DNA of 64,000 bases from contig PBQA01000006.1 in the NCBI GenBank assembly GCA_002724925.1, positions 81,691 to 145,690 on the forward strand. The letters are read 5' to 3'. Position 1 is the first letter of the stretch. The number at the start of each line of letters is the position of its first letter. The notes below the pieces were generated by a model. That model ran no database searches. It was not told the DNA's origin and saw only the letters and a program-made list of their open reading frames with translations. Shown piece by piece: positions 7,436 to 17,105 of the stretch. Position numbers and translations under genes: made by a program. The DNA comes from Oceanospirillaceae bacterium. Lineage in GTDB: Bacteria > Pseudomonadota > Gammaproteobacteria > Pseudomonadales > Oceanobacteraceae.

Positions 7436-8752
7436 ATGATCAAGCTGGATTCTGCCGAGTATGCAAAACGTCGTAAGGCGTTAATGGAGAAAATGAGCCC
7501 GAACAGCATCGCGATTCTGGCTTCTGCGCCCGTCACCGTGCGCAACCGTGATGTTGAACATCCTTTCCGCCAGGACAGCGATTTCTATTATCTGAGTGGC
7601 TTTGATGAAGAGCATTCGGTGCTGGTGCTTATTCCAGGGCGTGAACATGGCGAATACGTGATGTTCTGTCAGGAAAAAATCAAAGAGCAGGAAATCTGGA
7701 CCGGACGTCGTGTTGGCCCGGAAGCGGCGCCTGAGGTTCTAGGCTGTGACGATGCATTCCCGGTGACGGATATTGACGACATTCTTCCGGGGCTGATCGA
7801 AGGCTGTGATCGTATTTATGCGAACCTGGGGACGAGCCCTGAGTTCGACCGGCAGCTGATGCAATGGGTCAATCATATTCGTGCGCAGGTGCGAAGCGGT
7901 GCAACGCCTCCTCACGAATTCAGTGCGCTGGATCATCTGCTGCATGAGCAGCGTGTGATTAAATCGGACGCCGAGGTCGCTGTTATGCGTCATGCGGCTG
8001 AAATCAGTGCCGAAGCACATACCCGCGCGATGCAGACCGTGCGCCCGGGGATGCGTGAATACCAACTTGAAGCTGAGATGATGCAGATCTTTATGGCGGC
8101 AGGCAGTCGCTGGCCTGCCTATCCCTCGATTGTGGGTTCTGGCGATAACGGCTGTATTCTCCATTACACGCGCAATGACGACGTCATTGAGGACGGTGAA
8201 CTGGTACTTATTGATGCCGGTTGTGAGCTGGACTATTACGCCTCTGATATCACCCGTACTTTTCCATCCAACGGCCGTTTCAGTGAGCCACAGCGGGCGC
8301 TGTATCAACTGGTGCTTGATGCACAGTACGCAGCGATTGAGGCGACGAAGCCCGGTAACCACTGGAACCAACCTCATGAGGCTGCAGTTAAGGTTCTGAC
8401 GGCGGGGCTGGTAGAGCTTGGACTGTTGAGTGGTGAGGTCGATGAGTTGATTGAATCCCTCGCGTACCGCCAGTTCTACATGCATAAGACCGGGCACTGG
8501 CTTGGCATGGATGTGCACGACGTTGGCGAATATCGCGTTGATGGCGAATGGCGAACGTTGGCCCCGGGCATGGTACTGACCATTGAACCAGGTATTTATG
8601 TCGCGCCGGACGATGAGTCTGTTGATGAGAAGTGGCGGGGTATCGGCATCCGTATCGAAGATGATGTCGTGGTGACCAAAGACGGTTGCGATGTTCTGAC
8701 CAAAGATGTCGTTAAAGAGATCGCAGATATTGAAGCCTTGATGAGTGCCTGA
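7436..8752 (+). CDS. pepP: Xaa-Pro aminopeptidase (aminopeptidase P)
   Basis: PepP removes the N-terminal residue from peptides whose second residue is proline, using two metal ions in the pita-bread fold. The 438-residue protein has an N-terminal aminopeptidase P domain (SNSIAILASAPVTVRNRDVE, and the F-R-Q-D-S-D-F-Y-Y motif). The C-terminal catalytic domain carries all metal ligands: Asp residues in LIDAGCELDYYASDITRTF, His in KTGHWLGMDVHD, Glu in TIEPGIY and Glu in GIRIEDDV. The ATG at 7436 is preferred over one at 7418 because GAGAGA precedes it at the right distance. ubiH follows after 4 bases. Confidence 0.96.
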   Translation: MIKLDSAEYAKRRKALMEKMSPNSIAILASAPVTVRNRDVEHPFRQDSDFYYLSGFDEEHSVLVLIPGREHGEYVMFCQEKIKEQEIWTGRRVGPEAAPEVLGCDDAFPVTDIDDILPGLIEGCDRIYANLGTSPEFDRQLMQWVNHIRAQVRSGATPPHEFSALDHLLHEQRVIKSDAEVAVMRHAAEISAEAHTRAMQTVRPGMREYQLEAEMMQIFMAAGSRWPAYPSIVGSGDNGCILHYTRNDDVIEDGELVLIDAGCELDYYASDITRTFPSNGRFSEPQRALYQLVLDAQYAAIEATKPGNHWNQPHEAAVKVLTAGLVELGLLSGEVDELIESLAYRQFYMHKTGHWLGMDVHDVGEYRVDGEWRTLAPGMVLTIEPGIYVAPDDESVDEKWRGIGIRIEDDVVVTKDGCDVLTKDVVKEIADIEALMSA

Positions 8753-8756
8753 GGCC

Positions 8757-9986
8757 ATGACCGCAGAAAAACTGAACGCAGATATTACGATTCTTGGTGC
8801 TGGTATGGCGGGAGCCAGTCTGGTTCACCTGCTCGCGCCTGCGCGCGCCGCCGGTCTGAGTATCGCGCTGATAGATCGTCAGCCGCTTAGCTGGGATAAC
8901 GACCACAGTGACCGGCCCCCATCATTCGATGGCCGGGCAACGGCACTCTCGTGGGGAACACGGCAGATACTCGAAGAGTTAGATATCTGGAGTAGCATCG
9001 CCCCCTACGCCTGTCCTATTGATCATATTCAGGTCAGTGATGAGGGTCGCTTTGGTCAGGCGCAATTGCATGCGGATGAACAGAACACCGAAGCGCTCGG
9101 TTATATCATTGAGAACCATCGTCTTGGGCAAGGTCTGTTGTCTGGGCTGAGTGCCTCAGAAAGCCTGAAAGTGATGGCTCCGAACAGTGCGGAACATGTC
9201 CGTATGACGGCAGAAGGTGCCGAACTGAAGCTGGATGATGGGCACACGTTGACTACAAAGCTTCTGATTATGGCCGATGGTGGGCGCTCCCCTCTGCCGC
9301 GTCAGCTGGGTATTGAACAAAGTCGTAAAGAGTACGGCGCACAGGCACTGGTTACTCAAGTGAAATGTGACAAACCGCATGAGCATTGGGCGTATGAACG
9401 CTTCAGCAGTGATGGGCCTATTGCGTTTTTGCCATTAAACAAAGACGAATATGCCGTGGTCTGGACACTTAACGATGATGAAATTGATGAGGTTCTGGCG
9501 CAGACTGACGACGTTCTGATTGAGCGGTTGCAGGCCCGTATCGGTTACCGTGTTGGTAAGATATCCGCCATTGGTGAACGGCTGACTTACCCTCTGGCGC
9601 TGGTGCAATCCTCCGAGCAGGTCAGGCGCTCACTGGTCTTACTGGGTAACGCTGCACACAGTCTTCATCCGGTCGCCGGTCAGGGTTTCAACCTGACGTT
9701 ACGGGATGCCGCCGTGCTCGCAGAACACCTGAACCGGGCCGCTCTTAAGGGGCAGGATGTTGGTAGCCTCGAGGTGTTAGAGGCTTACCTGCAACAGCAG
9801 TCGGCGGATCAGCGCAACACCATTACCGCCAGCGACCTTCTGCCGCGAATATTTGGCAGTAAAGCACCAGGTATCGCTTTTCTTCGCGATGCCGGTCTGT
9901 TGACGATGGCGGCTGTACCGGTCGCCCGCCGTTTATTTGCTCGTCATGCTATGGGGCTGGGTCATACAGCCGCGAAACTGGGGTAA
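8757..9986 (+). CDS. ubiH: 2-octaprenyl-6-methoxyphenol hydroxylase
   Basis: UbiH is an FAD monooxygenase of ubiquinone biosynthesis that hydroxylates the aromatic ring. The 409-residue protein shows the N-terminal dinucleotide fold ITILGAGMAGASL, the middle motif MADGGRSPLPRQLG (the DG segment), and the FAD ribityl-binding motif LGNAAHSLHPVAGQGFN near residue 295. The start ATG is 5 bases after the pepP stop codon. An in-frame GTG 12 bases earlier overlaps pepP and is less likely. It is immediately followed by a paralogue, as in E. coli (pepP-ubiH-ubiI). Confidence 0.93.
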   Translation: MTAEKLNADITILGAGMAGASLVHLLAPARAAGLSIALIDRQPLSWDNDHSDRPPSFDGRATALSWGTRQILEELDIWSSIAPYACPIDHIQVSDEGRFGQAQLHADEQNTEALGYIIENHRLGQGLLSGLSASESLKVMAPNSAEHVRMTAEGAELKLDDGHTLTTKLLIMADGGRSPLPRQLGIEQSRKEYGAQALVTQVKCDKPHEHWAYERFSSDGPIAFLPLNKDEYAVVWTLNDDEIDEVLAQTDDVLIERLQARIGYRVGKISAIGERLTYPLALVQSSEQVRRSLVLLGNAAHSLHPVAGQGFNLTLRDAAVLAEHLNRAALKGQDVGSLEVLEAYLQQQSADQRNTITASDLLPRIFGSKAPGIAFLRDAGLLTMAAVPVARRLFARHAMGLGHTAAKLG

Positions 9987-9992
9987 GTTGCT

Positions 9993-11192
9993 ATGCAGTT
10001 TGATGTTGCCATTGTAGGTGCGGGGCTGGTTGGACAAGCCATTGCCGCGGCTCTGAGTAAGGGCGCTGATGATATCCGTATTGCTTTGATAGACCCATCT
10101 GAGCCAGTAACCGCTGGTGAATGCAGTGGTGTTCATGATTATGATCTGAGAGTCAGTGCACTGACCGCTCAGTCGCAGGCGTTCCTGACAGATGTTGGTG
10201 CCTGGGAGTGCATTCCGCATCACGTGTTGAGCGGTTATACCCGCATGCACGTCTGGGACGCAGAGGGGACGGGCTCTGTCACCTTTAATGCGACCGACCT
10301 GCACGTTCCGGCGCTGGGACATATTGTTGAAAATCGCCAGACGCTGGCAGCATTGAATCAAGTCACGGAGTCTGCCCGCTCAATTGAACGTCTTCAGACC
10401 GCAGTACAGAGTTTCGACAATCCAGATGAAGGTGGTTGGGTTCCGGTGACTCTGGCGAATGGCAATATCCTTACAACACGGCTACTCGTTGGTGCGGATG
10501 GTGCGTTATCTAACGTGCGTCAGATGGCTGGAATGAGTACCCGCGAATGGGATTATGGTCACCATGCGATCGTCGCGACTGTGCGTACAGAGCAGAGCGT
10601 TGCTCAGACCGCCTGGCAACGCTTCCGTCCGGAAGGACCGCTCGCGTTTCTGCCGTTGCATTCAGATGATCATCTTGCCTCTATCGTCTGGTCGACATTG
10701 CCAGAAGAAGCAGACAGGGTGCTGGCGATGTCCGATAAAGACTTCTGCGCTGCGCTTACAGATGCCTTTGAAGGTAAGTTGGGGCAAGTCACAGAAGTAT
10801 CACGCCGACAGCGCTTCCCATTGCGTCAGCGTCACGCATCCCAGTATTACGAAGCCGGCGTGGTTGTCGCGGGTGATGCAGCACATACGATTCACCCGTT
10901 AGCTGGTCAGGGCGTGAATCTTGGCTTTAAAGACGCTCAGGTCTTATCTGAAGAGATTCTTAGAGCGTTTGATAAAGGGCTGTCTCCGGGCACTGATGCG
11001 GTACTGGCCCGGTATCAACGTCGCCGCCAGGCCGATAATCTGGCGACCATGGCAGCAATGGAAGGCTTTAAGCGTCTGTTTGCGTCTGACCAGCCGCTGG
11101 TCCGCTTGTTGCGCAACGAGGGAATGCGCCTGTTCGATAAAGTGATGCCAGTGAAGCAGCACGTCGTTATGAAAGCCATGGGGTTACAGTAA
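9993..11192 (+). CDS. ubiI: UbiH/UbiF-family FAD hydroxylase, probably UbiI
   Basis: This second ubiquinone-pathway flavoprotein monooxygenase has 399 residues. It carries VAIVGAGLVGQAIAAAL at the N-terminus, VGADGALSNVRQMAG in the middle, and VVAGDAAHTIHPLAGQGVN around residue 295. Synteny (second hydroxylase directly after ubiH, 6 bases apart) argues for UbiI/VisC, which hydroxylates C5 of the ring. Sequence motifs alone cannot exclude UbiF-like C6 specificity or a dual role. Confidence 0.88.
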   Translation: MQFDVAIVGAGLVGQAIAAALSKGADDIRIALIDPSEPVTAGECSGVHDYDLRVSALTAQSQAFLTDVGAWECIPHHVLSGYTRMHVWDAEGTGSVTFNATDLHVPALGHIVENRQTLAALNQVTESARSIERLQTAVQSFDNPDEGGWVPVTLANGNILTTRLLVGADGALSNVRQMAGMSTREWDYGHHAIVATVRTEQSVAQTAWQRFRPEGPLAFLPLHSDDHLASIVWSTLPEEADRVLAMSDKDFCAALTDAFEGKLGQVTEVSRRQRFPLRQRHASQYYEAGVVVAGDAAHTIHPLAGQGVNLGFKDAQVLSEEILRAFDKGLSPGTDAVLARYQRRRQADNLATMAAMEGFKRLFASDQPLVRLLRNEGMRLFDKVMPVKQHVVMKAMGLQ

Positions 11193-11225
11193 GCTGCTCG
11201 TGCTGCCTCAGTAGTTCTGGGCGTT

Positions 11226-12098
11226 TCAATAGTTCTGGGCGCCTACACCGCTTTCATCATAAGCGAGCGACAGCTGTTCGACGTCGTAATCTCCAAGGCC
11301 GAGGTGAGCAAGAATTTCGCTTCCTGATGCCTGCCACTCCAGGTCTTCTTCCTGTTGCCCAAGAATGCGGTAGTTGCCGCAGATGTGTTCGGCCAGCTTC
11401 AGAATCCCTAATAGGGTTTTGCGCTCATCGTCGCTGGTGTTCTCCGGGCGGAAGTAATGAGTTGCGTTATGGTGCTCGGCAATGACGTCGCAGATGGGTT
11501 TAGGCACTCGCCATGATTTGGCCGTGTAATACCCTATCACTGCGTGATTAGTGTTGAGGATGGCATTCTCGGTATCAACGACACGTCTGTCGGGGTGCGC
11601 GTATGACTCTTCCATAACGTCAAAGTAGTTATCAAACCTCATCATCATGAGTGGAATGCCACAGTTGTGGAACAGCCCTAGCATATAGGCCCAGTCAGTA
11701 GGTTCAAAATTGATGGTGCGGGCGATATCAACAGAGATGTTTGCAATGTCAGTGGCGGTATCCCAGAAGCGGTTAAGCTGCAATATATTGGCATCACTGA
11801 GTTCGCTGCGGATAGCGAGACCGTTGATCACGTTGATGACGCTGTCGATGCCGATCAGGTTCACAGCGTGCTCGACGGAGGTGCTTGGTGAACTCAGGCT
11901 ATAAGCCGCTGAGTTAACGACCTTAAGAATGGCACCTGTGAGGCCGACATCCTGACTGATCAGTTTAGCGATGCTGAGTGGGTCCGGGTCAGGGCACATC
12001 TGTTCCATCTGTAGGTCAACCAACACCTGCGGCTGCGGTGGCACGCGGATGCCCTGCATAATGTCGCTTATCTGTTGATCTGTTAGGGGGTGAGCCAT
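11226..12098 (-). CDS. HDOD domain protein
   Basis: The 290-residue protein is essentially one HDOD domain, a catalytically modified relative of HD phosphohydrolases found in signalling proteins. It shows PPQPQVLVDLQMEQMCPDPD near the start, LISQDVGLTGAILKVVNSAA, the AVNLIGIDSVINVINGLAI segment and YMLGLFHNCGIPLM. No additional output or receiver domain is present. Function is unknown, possibly a regulator linked to the neighbouring chemoreceptor on the same strand 120 bases upstream. Confidence 0.88.
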   Translation of the reverse strand: MAHPLTDQQISDIMQGIRVPPQPQVLVDLQMEQMCPDPDPLSIAKLISQDVGLTGAILKVVNSAAYSLSSPSTSVEHAVNLIGIDSVINVINGLAIRSELSDANILQLNRFWDTATDIANISVDIARTINFEPTDWAYMLGLFHNCGIPLMMMRFDNYFDVMEESYAHPDRRVVDTENAILNTNHAVIGYYTAKSWRVPKPICDVIAEHHNATHYFRPENTSDDERKTLLGILKLAEHICGNYRILGQQEEDLEWQASGSEILAHLGLGDYDVEQLSLAYDESGVGAQNY

Positions 12099-12218
12099 GG
12101 CTGCCTGCCGAAATCGGAACCGTCGAGTAGTGACATAAGTTTAGTCACTACTCGGCACAGGTGTTTATTATTTTGTAATCAATGTGCGTTTGATCGTATC
12201 TTCACCACCGACTTCAGA

Positions 12219-13838
12219 TCAGATGCGGAACTTGGACGTCGAGTCCTGTAAGTGTCCGGCGGCGCCCTGAAGGTTTTCCGCAAGGCGGGCAAGCTCAGTG
12301 AATGACCGCTGAATCTCGCTCACGGTGTCGTTCATGGCACTGATACTTGTATGAGTGTCTCTTACGACAGCCGTTTGTTCTTCGGTCGCTGCGGCGATCG
12401 TCAGCCCCATCGAACTCACGCTTTCTACCCGGCTCTTAATCTGCGAAATGTGCTTGCCCGTCTGTTCGGCGTTCTGTTCATTCTGTTCTGATTGTGTCTT
12501 CGCCAGGGTCATTGACTGAACGGTTTCATTGGCGGCAGATTCAAGACGATCGAGTACATCACGGATCTCCGTCGTCGCAGAGGCTGTTCTTGAGGCGAGT
12601 GCCCGTACCTCGTCAGCTACCACTGCAAAGCCACGCCCTTGTTCGCCTGCACGTGCGGCTTCGATCGCAGCATTAAGTGCCAGCAGGTTTGTTTGCTCGG
12701 CAATGGCAGAGATTACATCAAGAATCGTCGATACATCGCCGGTGTCGCGTACCAGTCGTTCCACTCTCTCAGAAGCTTCCAGTATCTGCGAGTTAAGTTC
12801 GCGTGAATTGTTGATGGTTGACTCGACGATCTTAAGGCTTTCGGCAGACTCGTCCCGGGTCTCCTGCATCACGCCACTGGCTTCGCTGGCAGACTGACTG
12901 ACCTCCTCAATCGATTTCGCCATTTCATTCATAGCATAGGTCGCCTCGGAAGCCTTATGGCTCATATTTTCGGTGACAGAGCGCACGTGGTTTGTGCTGC
13001 CACTCATGGCATTGGCAGCATCGCCAACCTCGGGAGCCACCTCTTTGACCTTGCGTATGATGTCATTCAGCCGATCCATGAAAGCATTGAAATTACGGGT
13101 CATGACACCCAGCTCGTCTTCGGTCTGAACCTTCAGGCGTGTATTCAGGTCACCACTGCCGTCGGCCAGCCCGGCCAGAGAATTCTTCATTGAATTAACC
13201 GTATTACTGAACAGGCGACCTATGTAGAAAATCAACACGCTGAGCAAAATCAGAAATGCGACATTGGTCACTGTCACCATGTTCAGAGTATGGGAGCTGC
13301 TCGACAGCGCGCCATCTATTGCAGATGAGAACTGTATATCAACGTTTGCTTTGTGTTGCTTCAACAGCGCATTGGTCTCGCTCAGAAGATCGGATTTTTG
13401 CGAGCCGAAACTTTGCAGTTGTGAGAAATCCGGGTTATCGCTGAGCAGGTTATTCAGCAGTTTGCTGGATACGCTGAGATACTCTGCAGCACTGACTTTA
13501 ATCTGGCTGAGTATGTCTTTATTGGCTGCGTCGATGGTGAGTAAGCGGTCGATATTGCTGAGAAGATTCCCAACCGTTTCCTCGCCTAATGTTTGCATCT
13601 CAGGATCACCGGCGGTGACCGACTGTGTGAACATTTCATCAGCACGCTGCAACAGAAAGCTGTTTTGGGTGGCCAGCTGTACGGATTCGTAAATACGTTC
13701 TTCAAGGTTAACGATGTAACTCTTGGTGTCGTTAACGCCCTTGATGCCAATCGTAAAGTTGATTGCACTGGAAACCGCGTAAACCCCAAGTATGAGCATA
13801 ATTTTGTGGAACACGCTAAGTCGGCTGAACCAGGTCAT
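12219..13838 (-). CDS. Methyl-accepting chemotaxis protein
   Basis: The 539-residue receptor has TM1 at about residues 11-31, a helical periplasmic sensor domain of about 150 residues, TM2 at about 190-212 ([16 protein letters not shown]), a HAMP segment, and a cytoplasmic coiled-coil signalling domain. The conserved hairpin tip [20 protein letters not shown] is intact, as is [15 protein letters not shown]. It ends without a CheR-docking pentapeptide. The ligand cannot be inferred from sequence. It is divergent from the porin at 14048. Confidence 0.95.
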   Translation of the reverse strand: MTWFSRLSVFHKIMLILGVYAVSSAINFTIGIKGVNDTKSYIVNLEERIYESVQLATQNSFLLQRADEMFTQSVTAGDPEMQTLGEETVGNLLSNIDRLLTIDAANKDILSQIKVSAAEYLSVSSKLLNNLLSDNPDFSQLQSFGSQKSDLLSETNALLKQHKANVDIQFSSAIDGALSSSSHTLNMVTVTNVAFLILLSVLIFYIGRLFSNTVNSMKNSLAGLADGSGDLNTRLKVQTEDELGVMTRNFNAFMDRLNDIIRKVKEVAPEVGDAANAMSGSTNHVRSVTENMSHKASEATYAMNEMAKSIEEVSQSASEASGVMQETRDESAESLKIVESTINNSRELNSQILEASERVERLVRDTGDVSTILDVISAIAEQTNLLALNAAIEAARAGEQGRGFAVVADEVRALASRTASATTEIRDVLDRLESAANETVQSMTLAKTQSEQNEQNAEQTGKHISQIKSRVESVSSMGLTIAAATEEQTAVVRDTHTSISAMNDTVSEIQRSFTELARLAENLQGAAGHLQDSTSKFRI

Positions 13839-14047
13839 GACTGCTTACCTTTGTTTAAATCTGTCAATAAACAATAGACACGAAAATACCGATCAGCCAG
13901 CGACAGGCGAGAAAATTGAGAGGCCTTATCCGGCGTTAGTGCGATTTATTGAATGGTGTCATATAAGTCAGGTTGTTGAAGGAATCATTCCTGGCGGGAC
14001 ATGTTTTAGGGTCTAAGGTTAGAGGACGATGAATACGGAGTAACCCA

Positions 14048-15310
14048 ATGAAATTACACACTCTGAGCAAAAGCGGCCTGACAGTTCTGGCTGCCGCGGT
14101 TGCAAGCACGGCCTCAGCCAGTGACCTGAGAATTAACGGTTTTGCATCTTTTTACTATGGCAACGTTCTGGATAACAAAGAAATTCCGGGTGAGCTTTAC
14201 CGGGGGTACGGTGAGACCGGTAACTTCCAGTACGACACTCAGTTTGGTCTGCAGTTCGCATCAGATCTTGGCGATGGTCTGACTGCGACCGCTCAGCTCA
14301 CAGCAGAAGGGCGCAGTGATTATGATGCAGAACTGAGCTGGGCATTTCTTAAGTATCAGATCAGTGATGAGTGGAGTGTCAAAATGGGCCGCCAGCGCGT
14401 GCCATTCTTCCTGTATTCTGATTTTCAGAAAGTAGGCTATGCCTATTCCTGGGTAACGCCTCCTCCTGAGGTGTATAACCTCGGTGGCCTGGAGAACACT
14501 GATGGTGTGATGTTCGAGCACCTGACGGATCTGGGCGACTTTACCTCACGCTTGAATTTCTTATTTGGTACAACAAGCCAGACCACGAACTTTGGTGAAA
14601 CAGATCTGGATATCGACAATGAAAATCAAGTCGGTCTGTTCTGGGATCTCACCTACGATGCGCTGACTTTCCACCTGACTTACACCGTATCAGAGCTGAC
14701 TATTTCTGCTTACAACGACGTCGGTAATGGCATAGGCCAGACGCTTGCAGCCATCAATCCTGCTCTGGCGCTGACTGATGATGAACTGGATCTGTTGACG
14801 GTCGATGAAGACGAAGTGACTTATCTGGGCGCCGGACTGTCGGGGGACTGGGGAACCTGGGTCGCCGCGGCAGAGTATGCCAGCATCATGATTGATGACT
14901 CACCGACCTCGAGTGACCGACAGGCCTGGTACGTGTTTACCGGCTACCGCTGGGATGCCTATACATTGGGTCTGACGTATGCAAATTACAGCTCATTGAA
15001 CAATGACGACACCATTGATGTACTGACTGACAAAAACATCGAGGCCACAATGAATGCTGCGGCTGCTGGCGCCACTAATGATGTCTCTGCGGCTGGCATC
15101 GAGCAATTGGTTGGAGCGATTCCCGATATTTACCGTGCCGGCGAAGAGTCTTCGGCGGTGACAGTGAGCTTGCGGTATGACTACCACCCAGCGGCGGCCT
15201 TGAAGTTCGAATATACCCAGGATGATGTCACTCAAAAGCCTGAAGATGGCACCGGCGAGCGTGAGTTTTCACCAGCACTCGTACGTGTCGGCGTCGACCT
15301 GATGTTTTAA
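14048..15310 (+). CDS. Outer-membrane porin-like beta-barrel protein
   Basis: The 420-residue protein begins with a signal peptide (MKLHTLSKSGLTVLAAAVA, cleavage near ASA-SD). The mature part alternates polar and hydrophobic residues with many aromatic girdle positions and short acidic turns, typical of a 16- or 18-strand porin. It ends in VRVGVDLMF, with the C-terminal phenylalanine used by the BAM complex. GGAG precedes the start. The next gene, a small PstS-like protein, starts 15 bases downstream, so the two are likely one operon. Substrate unknown; the partner hints at phosphate or another oxyanion. Confidence 0.85.
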   Translation: MKLHTLSKSGLTVLAAAVASTASASDLRINGFASFYYGNVLDNKEIPGELYRGYGETGNFQYDTQFGLQFASDLGDGLTATAQLTAEGRSDYDAELSWAFLKYQISDEWSVKMGRQRVPFFLYSDFQKVGYAYSWVTPPPEVYNLGGLENTDGVMFEHLTDLGDFTSRLNFLFGTTSQTTNFGETDLDIDNENQVGLFWDLTYDALTFHLTYTVSELTISAYNDVGNGIGQTLAAINPALALTDDELDLLTVDEDEVTYLGAGLSGDWGTWVAAAEYASIMIDDSPTSSDRQAWYVFTGYRWDAYTLGLTYANYSSLNNDDTIDVLTDKNIEATMNAAAAGATNDVSAAGIEQLVGAIPDIYRAGEESSAVTVSLRYDYHPAAALKFEYTQDDVTQKPEDGTGEREFSPALVRVGVDLMF

Positions 15311-15325
15311 TAGAGGAGCAATTTA

Positions 15326-15754
15326 ATGAATATCGTAAAAAGTGTACGCGTTGTATTCAGCACAGTGTTGCTCTCATTGTTTTCTGTCGCCAGCATCGCA
15401 GAAATTTCAGTGATTGTTCATCCATCAAATGAAGCTGGAATTTCAGACGCTGATATTAAGAAAATTTATCTCGGCAAAAGCTCGAAGTTTCCAAACGATA
15501 TGCAGGCAGAACCTCTGGACCAGAAAGAAGGGTCGGACGTTCGTCAGCAATTTCTGGGCGCTGCGGTCGGTAAGTCCGAGCCTCAGATGAAGTCGCATTG
15601 GTCGCGTCTGATCTTCACAGGCAAAGGCGTACCGCCTAAATCTCTTGATAGTGATGCTGCCGTGATTGATGCCGTTGCAGCTGATCCGAAAGCGATTGGT
15701 TTTGTGGACTCATCAGCGGTAACGGATGCGGTGAAGGTTGTAATGACCTACTGA
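15326..15754 (+). CDS. Small periplasmic PstS-like substrate-binding protein
   Basis: The 142-residue secreted protein has a signal peptide (to about residue 25, SVASIA-EI). The mature domain resembles one lobe of phosphate-binding PstS proteins: EISVIVHPSNEAGISDADIKKIYLGKS, then SHWSRLIFTGKGVPP, then DPKAIGFVDSSAV. It is about half the length of a complete PstS. AGGAG precedes the ATG, and the gene is tightly coupled to the upstream porin. A strong terminator follows. It could bind an anion or act as a periplasmic accessory of the porin. Confidence 0.8.
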   Translation: MNIVKSVRVVFSTVLLSLFSVASIAEISVIVHPSNEAGISDADIKKIYLGKSSKFPNDMQAEPLDQKEGSDVRQQFLGAAVGKSEPQMKSHWSRLIFTGKGVPPKSLDSDAAVIDAVAADPKAIGFVDSSAVTDAVKVVMTY

Positions 15755-15801
15755 GTTTTACGCTGCATAGTCAGCTGTAACTGCGAAGAGCAGCACCTCT
15801 T

Positions 15802-15837
15802 AAGCCCCGGTGAATCGTATGATGCGCCGGGGCTTTT
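15802..15837 (+). terminator. Intrinsic terminator after the porin/PstS-like operon
   Basis: AAGCCCCGG (15802-15810) pairs with CCGGGGCTT (15827-15835), followed by further T residues. Confidence 0.8.
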
Positions 15838-15902
15838 CGCGTATACTGCCGCGCTCTGTTGATCATTCCTTTTACCTCTCTACTTATACCGGAGCCTGTT
15901 TC

Positions 15903-17099
15903 ATGCTTACTTCTCTGCGCCTGAAGCCAAAGACGGAACGTCGTCTGAAGTCTGGTCACCTTTGGGTGTACAGCAATGAAGTGGATACCGTACAGACACC
16001 GCTGAAAAATATAGCGGCAGGCGAACAGGTGGTGATCGAGGCGGCAAGTGGTAAGCCACTCGGCGTTGCCGTGATGAATCCCGATCAATTAATTTGCGGT
16101 CGTCTTATCAGTCGCAGCCCGTCTCAGTTACTGGATGCTTCGCTGATTGTTCACCGACTTCAGGTGGCTATGAGCAGTCGCGAGCTTTGGTACCCTCATC
16201 AGTGTTATCGCTGGGTGTATGGTGACAGTGACGGTCTGCCGGGCCTTGTTATTGATCGCTTTGGTGATGTCGCCGTGATTCAGATCTCCAGCGTTGCAAT
16301 GGAGATGCTGCGCGATGACATTATCGATGCGGTTCATAAAGTGGCGTCGCCGGCGACCATCGTACTGAAGAATGACGGTAAGCTGCGCGCGGTTGAAGGT
16401 CTCGACGAGTACGTCGATATTGTTCATGGTCAGCTCGAAGACGACTGTGCCCCGCTGATTGAAAACGAGACCCGCTTTATGGCGCCAGTCATTCATGGTC
16501 AGAAAACCGGTTGGTTTTATGATCACCGTGAAAATCGCGCGCAACTTAATCGCCTGGTTAAAGGTAAGCGTGTGCTTGACGTATTCAGTTATGTCGGAGG
16601 TTGGGGCGTGCAGGCTGCCAATCATGGCGCCAGCGAAGTGCATTGCGTTGACGCTTCAGCGCAGGCGCTGGATTGGGTCGAAGAGAATGCCGCACTGAAC
16701 GGCGTAGAAGACAAGATGCATTGCTGGGAAGGGGATGCCTTTGCCGCTCTCAAACAGCTGCGTGATAGCGGTGAGCGGTTTGATATCGTCGTGGTCGATC
16801 CTCCAGCGTTTATTCCTCGTCGCAAAGATGTAAAAGCCGGGGAGCAGGCTTACAAGCGTATTAATCAGATCGCGATGAGGTTGTTAAATAGAGATGGCAT
16901 GATCGTCGCGGGTTCATGCTCTATGCATCTGGCGGATGATCGCTTGCCCGATATTCTGCGGGTTCTTGGGCGAGAGCTGGATCGTGAAGTGCTGATTCAG
17001 CACGTGGGCTCTCAAGGGGCAGATCATCCGGTGCTGCCTGCTATTCCGGAGACCCGTTATCTGAAAGCGGTGTTTGCTCGCGTATTGCCAACGCGCTGA
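15903..17099 (+). CDS. rlmI: 23S rRNA (cytosine-C5) methyltransferase RlmI
   Basis: RlmI methylates C5 of cytosine 1962 in 23S rRNA in E. coli. The 398-residue protein has an N-terminal PUA domain (KTERRLKSGHLWVYSNEV), then a central RlmI-like domain. The SAM-binding Rossmann domain follows with VLDVFSYVGGWGVQAA, the motif IV VVVDPPAF, and the catalytic-cysteine motif VAGSCSMHL. The ATG at 15903 has GGAG 8 bases upstream and gives the conserved N-terminus; longer upstream in-frame starts overlap the preceding terminator and are rejected. Confidence 0.94.
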   Translation: MLTSLRLKPKTERRLKSGHLWVYSNEVDTVQTPLKNIAAGEQVVIEAASGKPLGVAVMNPDQLICGRLISRSPSQLLDASLIVHRLQVAMSSRELWYPHQCYRWVYGDSDGLPGLVIDRFGDVAVIQISSVAMEMLRDDIIDAVHKVASPATIVLKNDGKLRAVEGLDEYVDIVHGQLEDDCAPLIENETRFMAPVIHGQKTGWFYDHRENRAQLNRLVKGKRVLDVFSYVGGWGVQAANHGASEVHCVDASAQALDWVEENAALNGVEDKMHCWEGDAFAALKQLRDSGERFDIVVVDPPAFIPRRKDVKAGEQAYKRINQIAMRLLNRDGMIVAGSCSMHLADDRLPDILRVLGRELDREVLIQHVGSQGADHPVLPAIPETRYLKAVFARVLPTR

Positions 17100-17105
17100 G
17101 AGCTG

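Noticed and set aside
7739..8758. Minus-strand open frame of 339 codons inside pepP
   Set aside because: The plus-strand frame has complete aminopeptidase P motifs; the antisense frame is Arg/His-rich with no recognisable domain.
16128..16643. Minus-strand open frame of 171 codons inside rlmI
   Set aside because: The sense strand encodes the RlmI central domain and SAM motif; the antisense frame has no family features.
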